64,000 nucleotides of DNA from Flaccisagitta enflata (GCA_965153355.1 OZ231126.1:10168001-10232000); one strand, 5' to 3'; positions 33,743 to 47,179 are shown, numbered from the stretch's first letter. Made by a program: numbers and translations. Notes: generated from the letters alone by a model not told the origin.

Positions 33743-33888
33743 AAACAAGGCCGGATACCAGTTGCGGCATGCGGATGAGTGGGCAAGGGCGGAAATGCGC
33801 GTTTTCCCACTTTTCGACTCGATCATTGAGGACCAGCGGACGGACCGACAAAGCCTCTTATAGAGTCGCGTGTCCGCAACTAAAAACG
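33743..33888 (+). mobile_element. Short element, subfamily B, full length
   Basis: AACAAGGCCGGATACCAGTT with GCGGCATGCGGATGAGTGGG, then GAGTCGCGTGTCCGCAACT + AAAAA. The left arm reads AGTCGCG and the right arm CGCAACT, one mismatch from a perfect B hairpin. Confidence 0.75.
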
Positions 33889-34002
33889 GGTGCCAATGGA
33901 ATTTTGGAAAAAGGAAAACGGCGATCGTTTTAAAATCGACTACCCCATCTATGCATCTTGAGTCAGCATTATGGTCTCAAACTCAGTCACCACCCGTATT
34001 TG

Positions 34003-34105
34003 ACACGAGGCCGTATACACGGCTACCGAAGTCAAGTGCGGGTGGCCAGTGGCAGTGATAAAAAAGGATTACCAAGCATTTGGGCAGAAGCGGTAATGCA
34101 AAAAA
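34003..34105 (+). mobile_element. Short element, subfamily A, 5' end only
   Basis: ACGAGGCCGTATACACGGCT + ACCGAAGTCAAGTGCGGGTG; then CATTTGGGCAGAAGCGG. The 3' half is missing. Confidence 0.6.
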
Positions 34106-34168
34106 CGATGATCTGAGTTGCCCCGTCTTTATAAGTCTCGACTCATCTGCCGTATTTCCTGGAAATAC

Positions 34169-34169
<1 letters not shown>

Positions 34170-34241
<72 letters not shown>

Positions 34242-34280
34242 TGAGAGATTCTCTGAGAAAGGGATCTCTGGGAATTATTG

Positions 34281-34358
<78 letters not shown>

Positions 34359-34539
34359 TTGATTTTAATGCTCAAAAATGTGCAGTTCAACACATAAATA
34401 TAATGTTTTTGGGCGTTACAAATAAAGAATACAATAAAAAATCATAGTAATAAATTTTCTAATCTACTTTCTAAAAATACCACGCAGTATGTATTCATTA
34501 TGAATACGATAGTTTCTATCACATAAAAGGGAATAGGGT

Positions 34540-34612
<73 letters not shown>
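34170..34612. repeat. Three (GA)n tracts around a LINE 3'-tail-like segment
   Basis: GA tracts at 34170-34240, 34286-34354 and 34543-34612. The unique part 34355-34486 (GATTGATTTTAATGCTCAAA...CCACGCAG) recurs at 40541-40672 next to LINE sequence, so it may be the LINE 3' end. Confidence 0.8.
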
Positions 34613-34616
<4 letters not shown>

Positions 34617-34667
34617 CATTTTACCATGGTTCCATGCGCTGTCTTAGTATTCCATACCTTTTGAATA

Positions 34668-35000
34668 ATCGGTACCAATAAAGGCGGCTCTCGCCGACCG
34701 GAAAAAAGTCGTAAAAGGGAGTTTTTTTTTGTGCATATTCTCCTTTGTGTGTGCATCTCATGATGGTTGACTGCTTGTCTGCTTTTAGTCGCGTGCTACG
34801 CAACTCTACACCCTGCTTTGTCGGTCCGCTGGTCCGTCCGTCACACTTTTATTTTTTGGCGTTTATGGGGTTTTTGGCTATACCCCTTCTGCCCAAATGC
34901 TCCACTGACCTCGAATATGGCCCCTGCCCACCCGCACGCGACTGGGGTAGCCGTGTATCCGGCCTTGTTATTATTCAATCTCTGTCACTCTGTGTCTCTT
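34668..35000. repeat. Dispersed repeat, copy 2, carrying an A element
   Basis: Matches 26235-26445 on both sides of the A element at 34784-34971. Confidence 0.75.
34784..34971 (-). mobile_element. Short element, subfamily A, full length
   Basis: Reversed: TTTTAGTCGCGTGCTACGCA, CCGCTGGTCCGTCCGTCAC, CCCCTGCCCACCCGCACGCG, GTAGCCGTGTATCCGGCCTT + GTT. Flanked by the two halves of the 34668-35000 repeat. Confidence 0.85.
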
Positions 35001-35096
35001 TTTTCTGTTGGTCTATGAGTGTGCGTGTGTGTGTGTGTGTCTATGTTTATGTGTGTGTGCATGTGTGTCTTTCCTTTCTTCTTTGTGTGTGTTTGT

Positions 35097-35365
<269 letters not shown>

Positions 35366-35699
35366 AGCAGATTAAAATATCAAAGTAGTGAAAGTAGGAG
35401 TCAATTTATATAACTTCTTTACTGTTCCCTATTGTTACATAACGCCTAAAATTGGGATCAATGAAAAATATCAATTTTTTCGGAAATGCGAAAAAATATA
35501 AAAAGATTCAAAAATTCCTAGCGCCAAAACTAATGATTGTTTAGACTTCTGGTTGGTGCCATTTGAAAGAGAAAAATTAGCTCTTTCTTAGCTGTGAATA
35601 TCAAAAAATGTATACTCCCAGCCCCAAAATGACACAACTCTCTAAAATTGCCTCAAACCAAAAATTGAAAACTTTATTTCTCCCCTACGTTTCAAAAAG

Positions 35700-36011
35700 T
35701 CAAATTACGTAATTTGACTTTTTTCCAATAATTTCGCGTAAGGTTTCGATGTCATTTGCAAAGAAATCTTCTTTAGTTTCACTATCATACAAGTTCACGT
35801 CCCGGAATTTTATGCACTCATTTAATCGGTGGTTCTCGTCATCTAACACATGACATTGAGTACATATCTCAGGTTTATTTCCCTTATAATTTCGCCCACA
35901 TTCGAGCATGCCATAGCGGGCAATGATTATAGTTTTTGTGTCATATTTACTACATTGGATTATTTTGTCAATAGGTTTCCTAGTACTATCTTGGAAAAAA
36001 AAATCATTCAC
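35700..36011 (-). pseudogene. LINE ORF2 C-terminal fragment with zinc knuckle
   Basis: A 103-codon frame with CTQCHVLDDENHRLNEC, a CCHC-type finger found near the C-terminus of many non-LTR reverse transcriptases, preceded by RYGMLECGRNYKG. No reverse transcriptase core is adjacent. It may belong to the same LINE family as the fragments at 38246-39375, but the two do not overlap, so that is inference. Confidence 0.6.
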
Positions 36012-36398
36012 CTAACATTAAGTGTATCTATATATAAGTGAAATGAATATTATTTAATTTCAAATCATTTGATATTTAAATCAACTCTTTTAGAGTGGAT
36101 GATAGAGTTTGGAGTTTCAAACAAAATCATCTAGTGGCATATAACGGAAGTATAATTGAGATTATACGCATAGTAGGTTGCGTATAAGTGGAGTTTTTAG
36201 CCTAAAAAACGCTTTTTAACGTTTTTTTTAATTAGTCTTACAATTACTACTATTTTTGAAGATGAAATTAGTTTCCCATAGTTGACTCTTTACGAAAATA
36301 CTTGAGCAAAGTATGGTGGTGTTTTTTCATTCAAATGTTCTCATTTGCTTTTTGTCCAAATTATAAAAGAAAATAGAAGTTTTGTTACTATTTTCTAG

Positions 36399-36401
<3 letters not shown>

Positions 36402-36454
<53 letters not shown>

Positions 36455-36564
36455 ATAATCGACTTGGTTGTCACTTCATGTAAGCAGACGATCGATCTAT
36501 CCAAAACATATGGTCCACAAAAATCGGAAAGGCATTATTGCAGGTGCTAAGTGAGAGAGAGAAA

Positions 36565-36636
<72 letters not shown>
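36402..36636. repeat. Two (GA)n microsatellites
   Basis: GA tracts at 36402-36453 and 36570-36636, about 100 bases apart. Confidence 0.95.
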
Positions 36637-36641
<5 letters not shown>

Positions 36642-36728
36642 AAACAGACATAGACAAGAAGAAGTTGATTCTGATCTCATTTCAGCATTTCTTTTGGGAA
36701 AATACAATCTTGATTAACAAAATATGTA

Positions 36729-37400
36729 TAACAGGTCGCCCAAGGGCAATATGTGGTCAGCGATACCCGTTGCCCTGCTTTGCCTGATTGTGAATTGATA
36801 GGGGAAGCAGGCGAAGTGCTCATAGGACGAGGTCCTGTAGAACACAGGGGGACTTTGTTCGTCCGCTTGTCCGTCCGTCACTTAGGGCTAGGCCTGAAAT
36901 TCTACCCTTCAGGCCTGAAATTCACCCTCAGGCCCAAAATCTGCCCTCTCAGGCTGGGAGGGGAAACATAAGGCCTGAGAGGGCCTGAGAGGGCCTGAGA
37001 GGGCGGATTTCAGACCTGAGAGGGCAAAATTCAGGCCTGAGAGGGCAGATTCAATGTCTGAGAGTGCAGATTTCAGGCCTGAGAGGGCAGATTCAAGGCC
37101 TGAAAAGGCATATTTCAGGTCTGAGAGGGTAAATTTCAGCCCTGAGAGAGCAGATTTCAGGCCTGAGAAAGCCTGGGGGGGACGCACGAATGAACGAACG
37201 AACGCACGAATAGACGAACGAAAGTCCCCCTGTGTTCTACAGGACATCGTCCCCTTCGGGGCCGCTGCCCAAAAAGCATTAAATATAAATGAAAAAGATG
37301 AAAAAAGTGACAACAGAATCATTAAAAGTATGGTAAATTGAAAAGAAAAATTAGTTCTACAGGACTTCGTCCCCTTCGGGGCCGCTGCCCAAAAAGGAAT
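36729..37400 (+). mobile_element. Type G inverted-repeat/minisatellite element, plus a duplicated right end
   Basis: Leader CAAGGGCAATATGTGGTCAG, left arm GGTCCTGTAGAACACAGGGG, about ten GGCCTGAGAGGGCAGATTTC units, right arm CCCCTGTGTTCTACAGGACA + CGGGGCCGCTGCCC. The left arm lacks the GGCAGCGGCCCC part. The right end repeats at 37350-37398. Confidence 0.8.
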
Positions 37401-37404
37401 AAAA

Positions 37405-38245
37405 AAAAAAATAAAAAGTCAAAAATGAAAAGTGAAATTAAATAAAGTGAAAAGTGTGAAGTGTAAAGTGTAGTAAGAAGTGAAAAGTCAAAAGTCAAAA
37501 GTGAAAAATGCAAAGTGAAAAGTGAAAAGTGAAAAATGAAAAGTGAATCATGAAATATAAAAACTGATGAAAATAACAAAAATGAATAAAGATAAGAAAA
37601 GAAAATAATCTTTTGATGCTAGAAAAAAAATTCTGGAGATTTTTACTTAATTTTAAAAATGATCACAGAAAATCCACTATGAATTCCCTAAATCTTACTA
37701 CTCCTTCAATGCCAAGTGAAAAACCTGAAAAACGCCAATGGGAAACTCATTTTAGCGCCAAATACGTTTTTGCGTCTCATCTGCCACTTCCGGTAGAGGT
37801 GGCGTATAAAATAGCGTATAGGTAAACTCTAGTGGATGATGGTCTGTTTTTGTCCAGAAAGCAATTTTAGGGCTTCTTGAGGTAATCTGGAGTAATGTGG
37901 TGTTAAAGATTTTCGAAGCAATGAGAAACTTCTCCATTTTTTTATGTTCAACTAACCATAACTTTTTAACGGCTTAACCAATGTTGTTGCGACAAAAAAA
38001 GAAAAGATGCGTCGTGAAAAATTCTACATTTTGGTCACCAATTTTTTGTTAATTCATCAAAAAACTAACAAGTTATGGCAGTTTGAATGAACAGATTGCA
38101 TGACAAGAAAATCCAATTATGAATCATTCAGAAGGAAGAATTTCATTCAAATTGAGATAACTTCTAAACCCATTGAGATAGCAAGATGCGGTTTGCGTAG
38201 ATGGCTTGCAAATTTAAAGGGCTTCACTTATCTCACAAATTTTTT
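37405..38245. other. Gene-free stretch with AAAAGTGAAAAGTG repeats
   Basis: 37420-37560 is a loose 10-bp AAAAGTGAAA minisatellite. The rest is AT-rich with no recognised exon or RNA. Confidence 0.5.
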
Positions 38246-39375
38246 TTAATATACCTTTAGTTTTTTTGGAGATATACAGTTCAATGTGATGAACGATTTT
38301 TTTTCCAAGATAGTATAAGGGGCTGATATGCAGGAAAGAATTTGGGCTGTTTTTGTTTTTACCGTCTGTTGATTGTTTTCTTTCTTGTAGCAGTCATTGT
38401 AAAGTCTCGTCTGATTCTTGGTCTCAGTCCTTTGTGAGACCATCCTTTCCCACTGTCGTATGTGGGTGCGTTGGATTTCTGCGTAATCATTTGGCAGGCC
38501 AGACTCATTTAACGCTTCTTTTATGCTTTTTCCCCATCCAATATCCATTTCTTGTAGTGTTTGTAATGTTAATCTTGTATAGTTATCAAGGTCCCTATTC
38601 AATATGCGATGTAGATAAAGAAATCGTTTTTTGTCTACTCGAATATTTGTGTACAAAAGGCCAAATGCAAAGACTATTGCTGGAGTGGGGGTGTGTGCTG
38701 GGAGGTCGAAGAGATATTCTAATGATTGAATTTCTATTTTCTCAAGTTTTGTTTTTTCTCCTTGGTTTAATGTCCACGATTCTGCATTCGTAAGTAGTAT
38801 GGATAAATTCTTTTTTTCATGCATTTCGATTAAAACTTGGGTCCCTATATTTCTCATGTCCTCACTTTCGGCTATACTAATTATGGTGACAGTTGTAATT
38901 AGTGAGTTATTCTGGCGTGCTTCGAGATTTTTGCTGTTTCTCCCATCACTAGTGATCACATCTCCTAAATACTTGTACGAAGAAGCTTCTTGGATTTTTA
39001 GATCGCCAAGATCCCATTTCTTTTGTTGGCTATTGTGTTTGCCAACGCGCATAACCTTACATTTGCTCTGTCCCCTTATGAGTCTGTGTTTGAGAACAAA
39101 TTCATTAGCATTTTTTCCTGGTTTTCTTCTCCATCGACACAACTGACCATGTCATCGACCCAAAGGAGGACTGCTATTATCAGCAGCTCATTTACTTTGA
39201 AGCCTTCTCCTGATTCTATTAGCTCTTCCGCCAATATGTCCATTAATTGGCGAACATCCTCCCGGTTAGTCTAGATCCCTGTTTTCCTCCGATTTCCATA
39301 AAGACCTCTCTGGATATTTTATATTTTGTTTTCATTTTTGCCCTTAAATTGGTATTGAGGTTAAAGTCTGGGGGT
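38246..39375 (-). pseudogene. LINE reverse-transcriptase fragment, copy 1 (frameshifted)
   Basis: The minus strand reads KQGSRLTGRMF and LLIIAVLLWVDDMVSCVDG (the WVDD box equals the catalytic YADD of reverse transcriptases), then in another frame KCKVMRVGKHNSQQK, SYKYLGDVITSDG and NAESWTLNQGEK, the thumb region typical of non-LTR retrotransposons. One frameshift near 39130 separates the parts. A copy lies at 40673-41172 plus 45160-45475. Compared with that copy, about 75 bases are missing near 39360. Confidence 0.8.
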
Positions 39376-39538
39376 GTTTTTTTAGTAATTACATCAAAAG
39401 TCATAAAATATCATCTTATAAGGTTTCCTATAGTTAATATAGTATCTTAAATTGATAGTGCTCTAAGAACATTGAAGGCTTCATTTGGCCTCAAAAATAA
39501 GAACATGATGCCTTGAAAAAAATGATGTTCTTTTAAAA

Positions 39539-39716
39539 AACAAGGCCGGATACATGGCTACCCCAGTCGCGTGCGGATGGGCAGGGGCCATATTTGAGTT
39601 CACTTTATCATTTGGGCAGGAGCAGTGAGGCCAAAGAACGCAAAACCCAAAAAAAGTAAAGTGTGACAGACGGACCGACACAGCGGGGTGTAGAGTCGCG
39701 TAGCACGCGACTAAAA
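39539..39716 (+). mobile_element. Short element, subfamily A, full length (in duplication copy 1)
   Basis: AACAAGGCCGGATACATGGC, AGTCGCGTGCGGATGGGCAG, hairpin AGTCGCGTAGCACGCGACT + AAAAA. The matching element is at 45700-45878 in copy 2. Confidence 0.85.
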
Positions 39717-40182
39717 ATGTATAGGATCTCACCATGGCCCAGGCCTGTAAATACTTAGTTTCTCCCCCGTGGGGGGAATCAAAGGGTTTAGAGTTGGGGG
39801 GGGGGGATTCAAAGGAGGAAAAAAGAAAAAAAAGAAAATTTGAGGAAAATACAATTTTTGACAATACCAAATCATAAATACTAATTAGTAAAACACAATT
39901 TAAGACTATCTAAACCTGCATTGTTTCTAGAACTGCATTGTTTTATTGCTTTATAAGGAAGAAAATCATAGATTATAAAATGCTACGCCTTGCGTCACGG
40001 GGAGGAAAATCAAAGGCGGGGTGGGGGGAGTCAAAAGCGACTCAATTATACACACCCATGCTGTGGCAAAAAACAGCCGAGAAACGCGGTTTTTGCACAG
40101 GCGTAACAGACGAGCGGACCGAAGGATCAACCAACGAACGGACAGACCCTCTTATAGAGATGCGTTACTGACGGGCAAAAAA

Positions 40183-40325
40183 ACAAGGCCGGATACACGG
40201 CAATCCAGTCGCGGACGGTTTGGCAGGAGCGGTAATTCAAAGAACGATCGCAAGTTTAGAAATATTTGTGACGGACGGACCGACCGACACGGCAAGGTGT
40301 AGAGTCGCGTGTCCGCGACTAAAAA
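40183..40325 (+). mobile_element. Short element, subfamily C, full length, with an empty site in copy 2
   Basis: ACAAGGCCGGATACACGGCA, CCAGTCGCGGACGG, CGGACCGACCGACACGGC, hairpin AGTCGCGTGTCCGCGACT + AAAA. The paralogous locus near 46350 reads GACGGGC, A9-10, TTAAGAGC without the element, so the insertion lies within an A-tract. Confidence 0.9.
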
Positions 40326-40340
40326 TTAAGAGCTTATTAT

Positions 40341-41172
<832 letters not shown>

Positions 41173-41877
41173 GTAATATCCTTCAGAAAATGCCTATTTT
41201 GAGCTAATCACAGGTTGGGGGGCATCTAGACCAATATGAGGGCGGGGAATCCGATAGTGAGGTCCAAAATGGTCTAGCTGTAATATTTCGGCCCCTACTC
41301 GGCCCTGAACGAGCATATTGCCCCTAAAATGGGCATTTTGGCAATTTTATTGCATTATAAGCCTATACTGGTTCAACATATATCTGTTAACTTATTCAAT
41401 CCAACTACTTTGATGGTCTGGAGTTCAATGGTGAAGTATAAAGGTCACTTGACTGATATCTTAGTCCCAAAATGGCCCTGAATGAGCATTTTGGCCAAAA
41501 AATAAGCGCTTTTGCTATTTTATTGCGTTTTAAGCTTATGTTGGCCCCATTAATGACTTTAAACTGATTCAATCCAATAACTGTGATGCTCTAGAGTTCA
41601 ATGGTGCACTTATTACGATCCCTTGACCAATATCTCAGTTTAGAAGTGGCCCTGAATGAGCATTTTAGCCCCCACGCAAGCATTTTTGCTTCAAAACTGG
41701 CATTTTGGCCGTTTTTCTTTGAGGTTTTTCAGCTGGAATAGATACAAAACCATAAAATTTTGGGAAATGCAATGCTCAATCCCAATTATGGCCACATTTT
41801 AGTTGCGGACTCGCTACTCTATAAAAGGCTTGGTCAATCTGTGGTTTGTCAGTCTTGTGAGACCATGAGCACAAGTT

Positions 41878-42119
41878 TTCAAGTGACGCGCGGTCACAAG
41901 ATTGTTGCTGACGGGTGGGTAGGGGCATCTACACCCCATACCCCTCTACAAACACACATTACAAAAAAAAAAAAACATGTAAAACGCTTGTTTTTCTACT
42001 TGTTGACTTTTGTGTTACAGATGGACCAACGGACTGACAGACTGACCAATGGACAGACCAACAGATGGACCAACAGAGGGATGGACAAAGCTTCTTATAG
42101 AGTTGTGTGTCTGCAACTA
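41878..42119 (+). mobile_element. Short element, subfamily D, full length
   Basis: AAGTGACGCGCGGTCACAAG, GTTGCTGACGGGTGGGTAGG, GGACCAACGGACTGAC tract, hairpin AGTTGTGTGTCTGCAACT + AAAA. A reversed B end (TTAGTTGCGGACTCG) lies just before, at 41800. Confidence 0.8.
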
Positions 42120-42318
42120 AAACGAGGCCAGAGACATGGCTACCCCAGTCGCGTGCGGGTGGGCAGGAGCTGTAATTGAGGTCACCAGATCATTTGGGCA
42201 GGAGCAGTGAGGCCAAAACCGCGAAAACCCCAAAAAAGTATTGTGATGGACCAATGGACCAATGGACACAAAGACGGATTGACAAAGCGAGGTGTAGAGT
42301 TGCGTAGCACACGACAAG
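42118..42318 (+). mobile_element. Short element, subfamily A, nearly full length
   Basis: AACGAGGCCAGAGACATGGC, AGTCGCGTGCGGGTGGGCAG, GGACCAATGGACC, AGTTGCGTAGCACACGAC. It starts directly at the A-tract that ends the D element. Confidence 0.75.
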
Positions 42319-42546
42319 ATGTATGGGGGTTGTGGGGTGTGGATGTGTACCACCATGCCATGCGTTTGAAGGTCTTGGCTTGGTTTACTTTTATGCATGC
42401 AACTCTATAACCTGCTAGGTCTATCTTATGGATGGTCCGTCCTTGACACAATCCTTTTTTGGCGTTTACTAGTGGTTTTTACTACTGTTCCTGCTCCAAT
42501 AGATGATTTGCTTTTTTTAACTGCCCCTACCCACTAACAACCTTCT

Positions 42547-42683
42547 TAGTTGCGGACACGCAACTCTATAAGAGGCTTTGTCGGTCCGTTGGTCCGTCCG
42601 TCACGTTGAAAAGTGTGGAAAACGCGCATTTCAGCCCCTGCCCACCCGTCCGCAACTGGTGGCCGTGTATCCAGCCTTGTTTA
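42547..42683 (-). mobile_element. Short element, subfamily B, full length (137 bp)
   Basis: Reversed: TTAGTTGCGGACACGCAACT, GTCGGTCCGTTGGTCCGTCC, CCCACCCGTCCGCAACTGGT, GGCCGTGTATCCAGCCTTGT. The shortest clean B copy here. Confidence 0.85.
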
Positions 42684-42817
42684 ACTACCCCTGCCCACTG
42701 GGGTGGTTGGTATCAACAAAGTTTGCCACATTGCCATTTTGGAAATGCCAGTCGGCCAAAGTGTGCTCAATATAAACATTATATAAACACATGTGAAAGG
42801 AAAAAGAGGTCACTCCA

Positions 42818-42933
42818 TATCATTTACAGTCGTGCCACACCCCTTATTTACATTGTAATGAATAGGGAGAAGGAAGAGGAAGCTCCTACGCTTTACTATG
42901 GGAAAGGTAGGGTTGGCACGACTGTAAATGATA
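42818..42933. mobile_element. 116-bp hairpin element
   Basis: Ends TATCATTTACAGTCGTGCCA and TGGCACGACTGTAAATGATA, perfect inverted repeats with TA flanks. Confidence 0.8.
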
Positions 42934-43617
42934 GTCTCATGAACTTTTCCTTCTAGTTATTTGGTTGATTTGTGATTGCGCATGGTCTAATGATATGTCC
43001 GATTGACATTTCCAAAGTAGGTTGATACCGGCCCCCCACTGCCCACCCACGACTTGGGTTGTGTATCCAGCCTTGTATCTTGACAAAGTACAACAAAATT
43101 GTGTTTTCATATGTAAACCCTTGAATTTTAGCCATCCACCTATGATTCGATTTTTGAGAACTTTTATTGGGTGAGAGAAATAGATTAAGAGTAATGATAA
43201 AATATTTTATGGTGCAGATTTTGGAAACCAGAAATGGCCAGAAATGACAGGAAAAGGCCACAAATGACCGAAAAAGCCCGGAAATAGCCAGAAGTTAACA
43301 AAATAATAGGCCAGAAATAGCTTGAAGTTAAAATAATAGTTTTGAATCACATTTGCAAATTTTTAGTTAAGAGAAACCATCATTTCTCAAAAAAGTTTTG
43401 ACTATCTTTAGAATTTTTATTGAGAATTTGGATTTTCAAAATTTTTTTTTTCTTTAGACAAAGTTCCTTGGTAATGAACCTTTCTACTTGTCAAGCATCA
43501 TCTATCCTAAAAGTGTCCTAAAATTGCGGCAAGTTAAACAAATGTTTTTGTGTTGGGGAACATCAGATACTAACGATGAAGGAGAGTAACACTAGAGGTA
43601 AATAAAATTTCAATCAC

Positions 43618-44302
43618 TATGAAGAACACAGGGGACCTTCTTACGTCCATCTGTCAGTCACCCCAGCCCCTCTCAGGCCTTATATCTGCCCTCTCAGGCC
43701 TTGAATCTGAGAGGGCAGGGCTCAGGCCTGAGAGAGTCTGAGGGGACGAACAAACCGACGAACAAAAGTCTCCTGTGTTCCACAGGACTTTGTCCCCTTC
43801 AAGGCCATTGCCCAAAAAGAAAGTTGCTTATGTTTTAGATGATCAGCGACACGCAATGTTCCTTAATGTAAACGGAGACATGCTGGAGAGAGAGGTAGCA
43901 GCCCCATGGGGACAATGCTTATGCTGGTGTACAGGGAATCAAGGAGCATTTTATATTCCTAAGCTGATTTAGGCTTGGATTCGGGCATCAATAAAATTGA
44001 GCGCTGGAACTGGGGCCTTGGCTCTGAGATCTGGGCTTCAACACTGAGATTTGGGCCTCAAGAGCAGGATTTGAGCTCCAAGGCTGGTAACAGAGCTAAG
44101 AGCTGGTATTTGAACTTAAAGCTTCAAGGATTTGAGCCTCAAGCCTGAGATTTTAACCAAAAGCTTGGGATTTTGGGTCTTGATTCTGGAATTTAGATCT
44201 GAAAAACGGGGAAGCGACATAAAAAGAGGAGGAGAAAGAATTGTTCCCTACAAGAAAGCATAGGTCATCAGCTCCTTTAGGTCCGCTACCCAAAAAGTGT
44301 TT
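43618..44302 (+). mobile_element. Decayed type G and type F elements
   Basis: 43618-43815 is a short G copy (AGAACACAGGGGACCTTCTT ... TGTGTTCCACAGGACTTTGT). 43960-44302 has F-type units (GGGCCTTGGCTCTGAGATCT, AAGCTTGGGATTTTGG) and the F right arm AAGCATAGGTCATCAGCTCC. Confidence 0.65.
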
Positions 44303-45159
44303 CATGCTTGATTAGAGCTCAGCATCTGAAATTATCTTCTGTTGCAATTGCAAACGTCACTTCTATTTCAAAATCTTTAAATAGCATACATACCTTTATT
44401 GAAAGAATGTTTTACCACTTTTGTTCACTAAAACAGTGAAAACCAAAGAAATATGCTGGTCCGGGGCCTAAATGCTCATTCAGGGCTGGTCTCACCCCAG
44501 AATACTGGCCGTAGACTTTTCAGGCCATTTCCATTGAATTCTGGAGCTTCACAATAATTGGTTTTCAGGCGGTTTTACCTTCTATCCGAAAAACCTCCGA
44601 GAAAAAAAGCCAAAAAATGTTAGTTTTGAAGCGAAAACACTTGTGCCGGGGCTAAAATGCTCATTCAGGGCCATTTCTTAACTGAGATATTGGTCAAGGG
44701 ATCATTATAAGTGCACCATTGAACTCTAAAGCATCATTGTTGTTGGATTGAATCATTTTATAGTCATTTATTGAGCCAACATAGGCTATAACCGCAATAA
44801 AATGACAAAAATGCTCATTTTTGGGTCAAAATGCTCATTCAGGGCCATTCTGAAACCAAGTTCCCATTCAAGTGACCTTTATAACTTCACCATTAAACTC
44901 CAGACCATCATAGTAGTCGGATTGAATGAGATAACAGATATTTTTTGAACCATTACAGGCTTAAAATGCAATAAAATAGCAAAAATGTCCATTTTAGGGC
45001 CAATATGCTCGTTCAGGGCCGAGTAGGGGCCCAAATATTCATCATAGACCATTTTTGACTTCACCATCGGATTCCCCACCCTCAAATTGCTCTGGAGCCT
45101 GCCCAACCGGAGAAAAACTATACGACTTCTCATTTTTCATCATTTCCGAAGTATGTTAC

Positions 45160-45475
45160 CCTTAAGAGTCTGTGTTTGAGAATGAATTCATTAGCATTTT
45201 TTCCTGTTTTTTTTCTCCATCGACACAACTGACCACGTCATCGACCCAAAGGAGGACTGCGATTATCAGCAGCTCATTTACTTTGAAGCCTTCTCCTGAT
45301 TCTATTAGCTCCTCCGCCAATATGTCCATTAATTTGGCAAACATCCTCCCGGTCAGTCTAGATCCCTGTTTTCCTCCGATTTCCATTAAGACCTCTCTGG
45401 ATATTTTATATTTTGTTTTCATTTTTGCCCTTAAATTAGTATTGAGGTTGCTTAGAATCCTCCATGTTCTCAATT
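45160..45475 (-). pseudogene. LINE fragment, copy 2, upstream part
   Basis: Encodes MKTKYKISREVLMEIGGKQG and LLWVDDVVSCVDGEKK in one frame, then stops at LFSNTDS equivalents because the element cut the frame. Together with 40673-41172 it restores the order seen in copy 1. Confidence 0.8.
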
Positions 45476-45524
45476 AGACTATATATATTTCTATTAGATA
45501 CTGTCAGAACAAATGCTAAACAAT

Positions 45525-46345
45525 AATGTCTGGGGGTGTTTTTTTAGTAATTACATCAAAAGTCATAAAATATCATCTTATAAGGTTTCCTATAGTTAAT
45601 ATAGTATCTTAAATTGATAGTGCTCTAAGAACATTGAAGGCTTCATTTGGCCTCAAAAATAAGAACATGATGCCTTGAAAAAAATGATGTTCTTTTAAAA
45701 AACAAGGCCGGATACCGGCTACCCCAGTCGCGTGCGGGTGGGCAGGGGCCATATTTGAGGTCACTTTATCATTTGAACAGGAGCAGTGAGGCCAAAGAAC
45801 GCAAAACCCAAAAAAAGTAAAGTGTGACAGACGGACCGACAAAGCGGGGTGTAGAGTCGCGTAGCACGCGACTAAAAATGTATAGGATCTCACCATGGCC
45901 CAGGCCTGTAAATAATTTAGTTTCTCCCCCCTCCCCCAGTGGGGGGGGGGGAATCAAAGGGTTTAGAGTTGGGGGGGGATTCAAAGGAGGAAAAAAGAAA
46001 AAAAAAAGAAAATTTGAGGAAAATACAATTTTTGACAATACCAAATCATAAATACTAGTTAGTAAAACACAATTTAAGACTATCTAAACCTGCATTGTTT
46101 CTAGAACTGCATTGTTTTATTGCTTTATAAGGAAGAAAATCATAGATTATAAAATGCTACGCCTTGCGTCACGGGGAGGAAAATCAAAGGCGGGGTGGGG
46201 GGGAATCAAAAGCGACTCAATTATACACACCCATGCTGTGGCAAAAAACAACCGAGAAACGCGGTTTTTGCACAGGCGTAACAGACGAACGGACCGAAGG
46301 ATCAACCGACGAACGGACAGACCCTCTTATAGAGATGCGTTCCTG
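45525..46345. repeat. Duplication copy 2 of 39375-40180
   Basis: Matches the segment downstream of LINE copy 1 almost base for base, including the A element (45700-45878), poly-G tracts near 45945 and the ACAGGCGTAACAGACGAACG + GACCCTCTTATAGAGATGCG end. Confidence 0.9.
45700..45878 (+). mobile_element. Short element, subfamily A, full length (in duplication copy 2)
   Basis: Same position and nearly same sequence as 39539-39716; AACAAGGCCGGATACCGGCT, AGTCGCGTGCGGGTGGGCAG, hairpin AGTCGCGTAGCACGCGACT. Confidence 0.85.
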
Positions 46346-46366
46346 ACGGGCAAAAAAAAAATTAAG

Positions 46367-47179
<813 letters not shown>

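Larger units (their letters stand above)
41173..45159. mobile_element. 4-kb inverted-repeat element inserted in LINE copy 2
   Basis: The 8-bp CCTTAAGA flanks both sides (41165-41172 and 45160-45167), and copy 1 shows the uninterrupted site. Ends GTAATATCCTTCAGAAAATG and the complement of GTAACATACTTCGGAAATG. Arms of about 600-700 bp share words such as GGCCCTGAATGAGCATTTTG and its complement. The middle has accumulated D, A and B elements, a small hairpin element and G/F material. No transposase is recognised. It shares ends with 2746-3270. Confidence 0.85.

Noticed and set aside
36729-37400. GGCCCCGAAGGGG hairpins as transcription terminators
   Set aside because: They are the paired arms of repeat elements in a eukaryotic genome.
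42547-42683. Short elements as tRNA-derived SINEs
   Set aside because: No convincing A and B boxes were found, and the ends form hairpins rather than a tRNA fold plus tail.
43775-43972. 65-aa frame after the G element
   Set aside because: Starts inside the element arm; no recognisable domain or splice partner.
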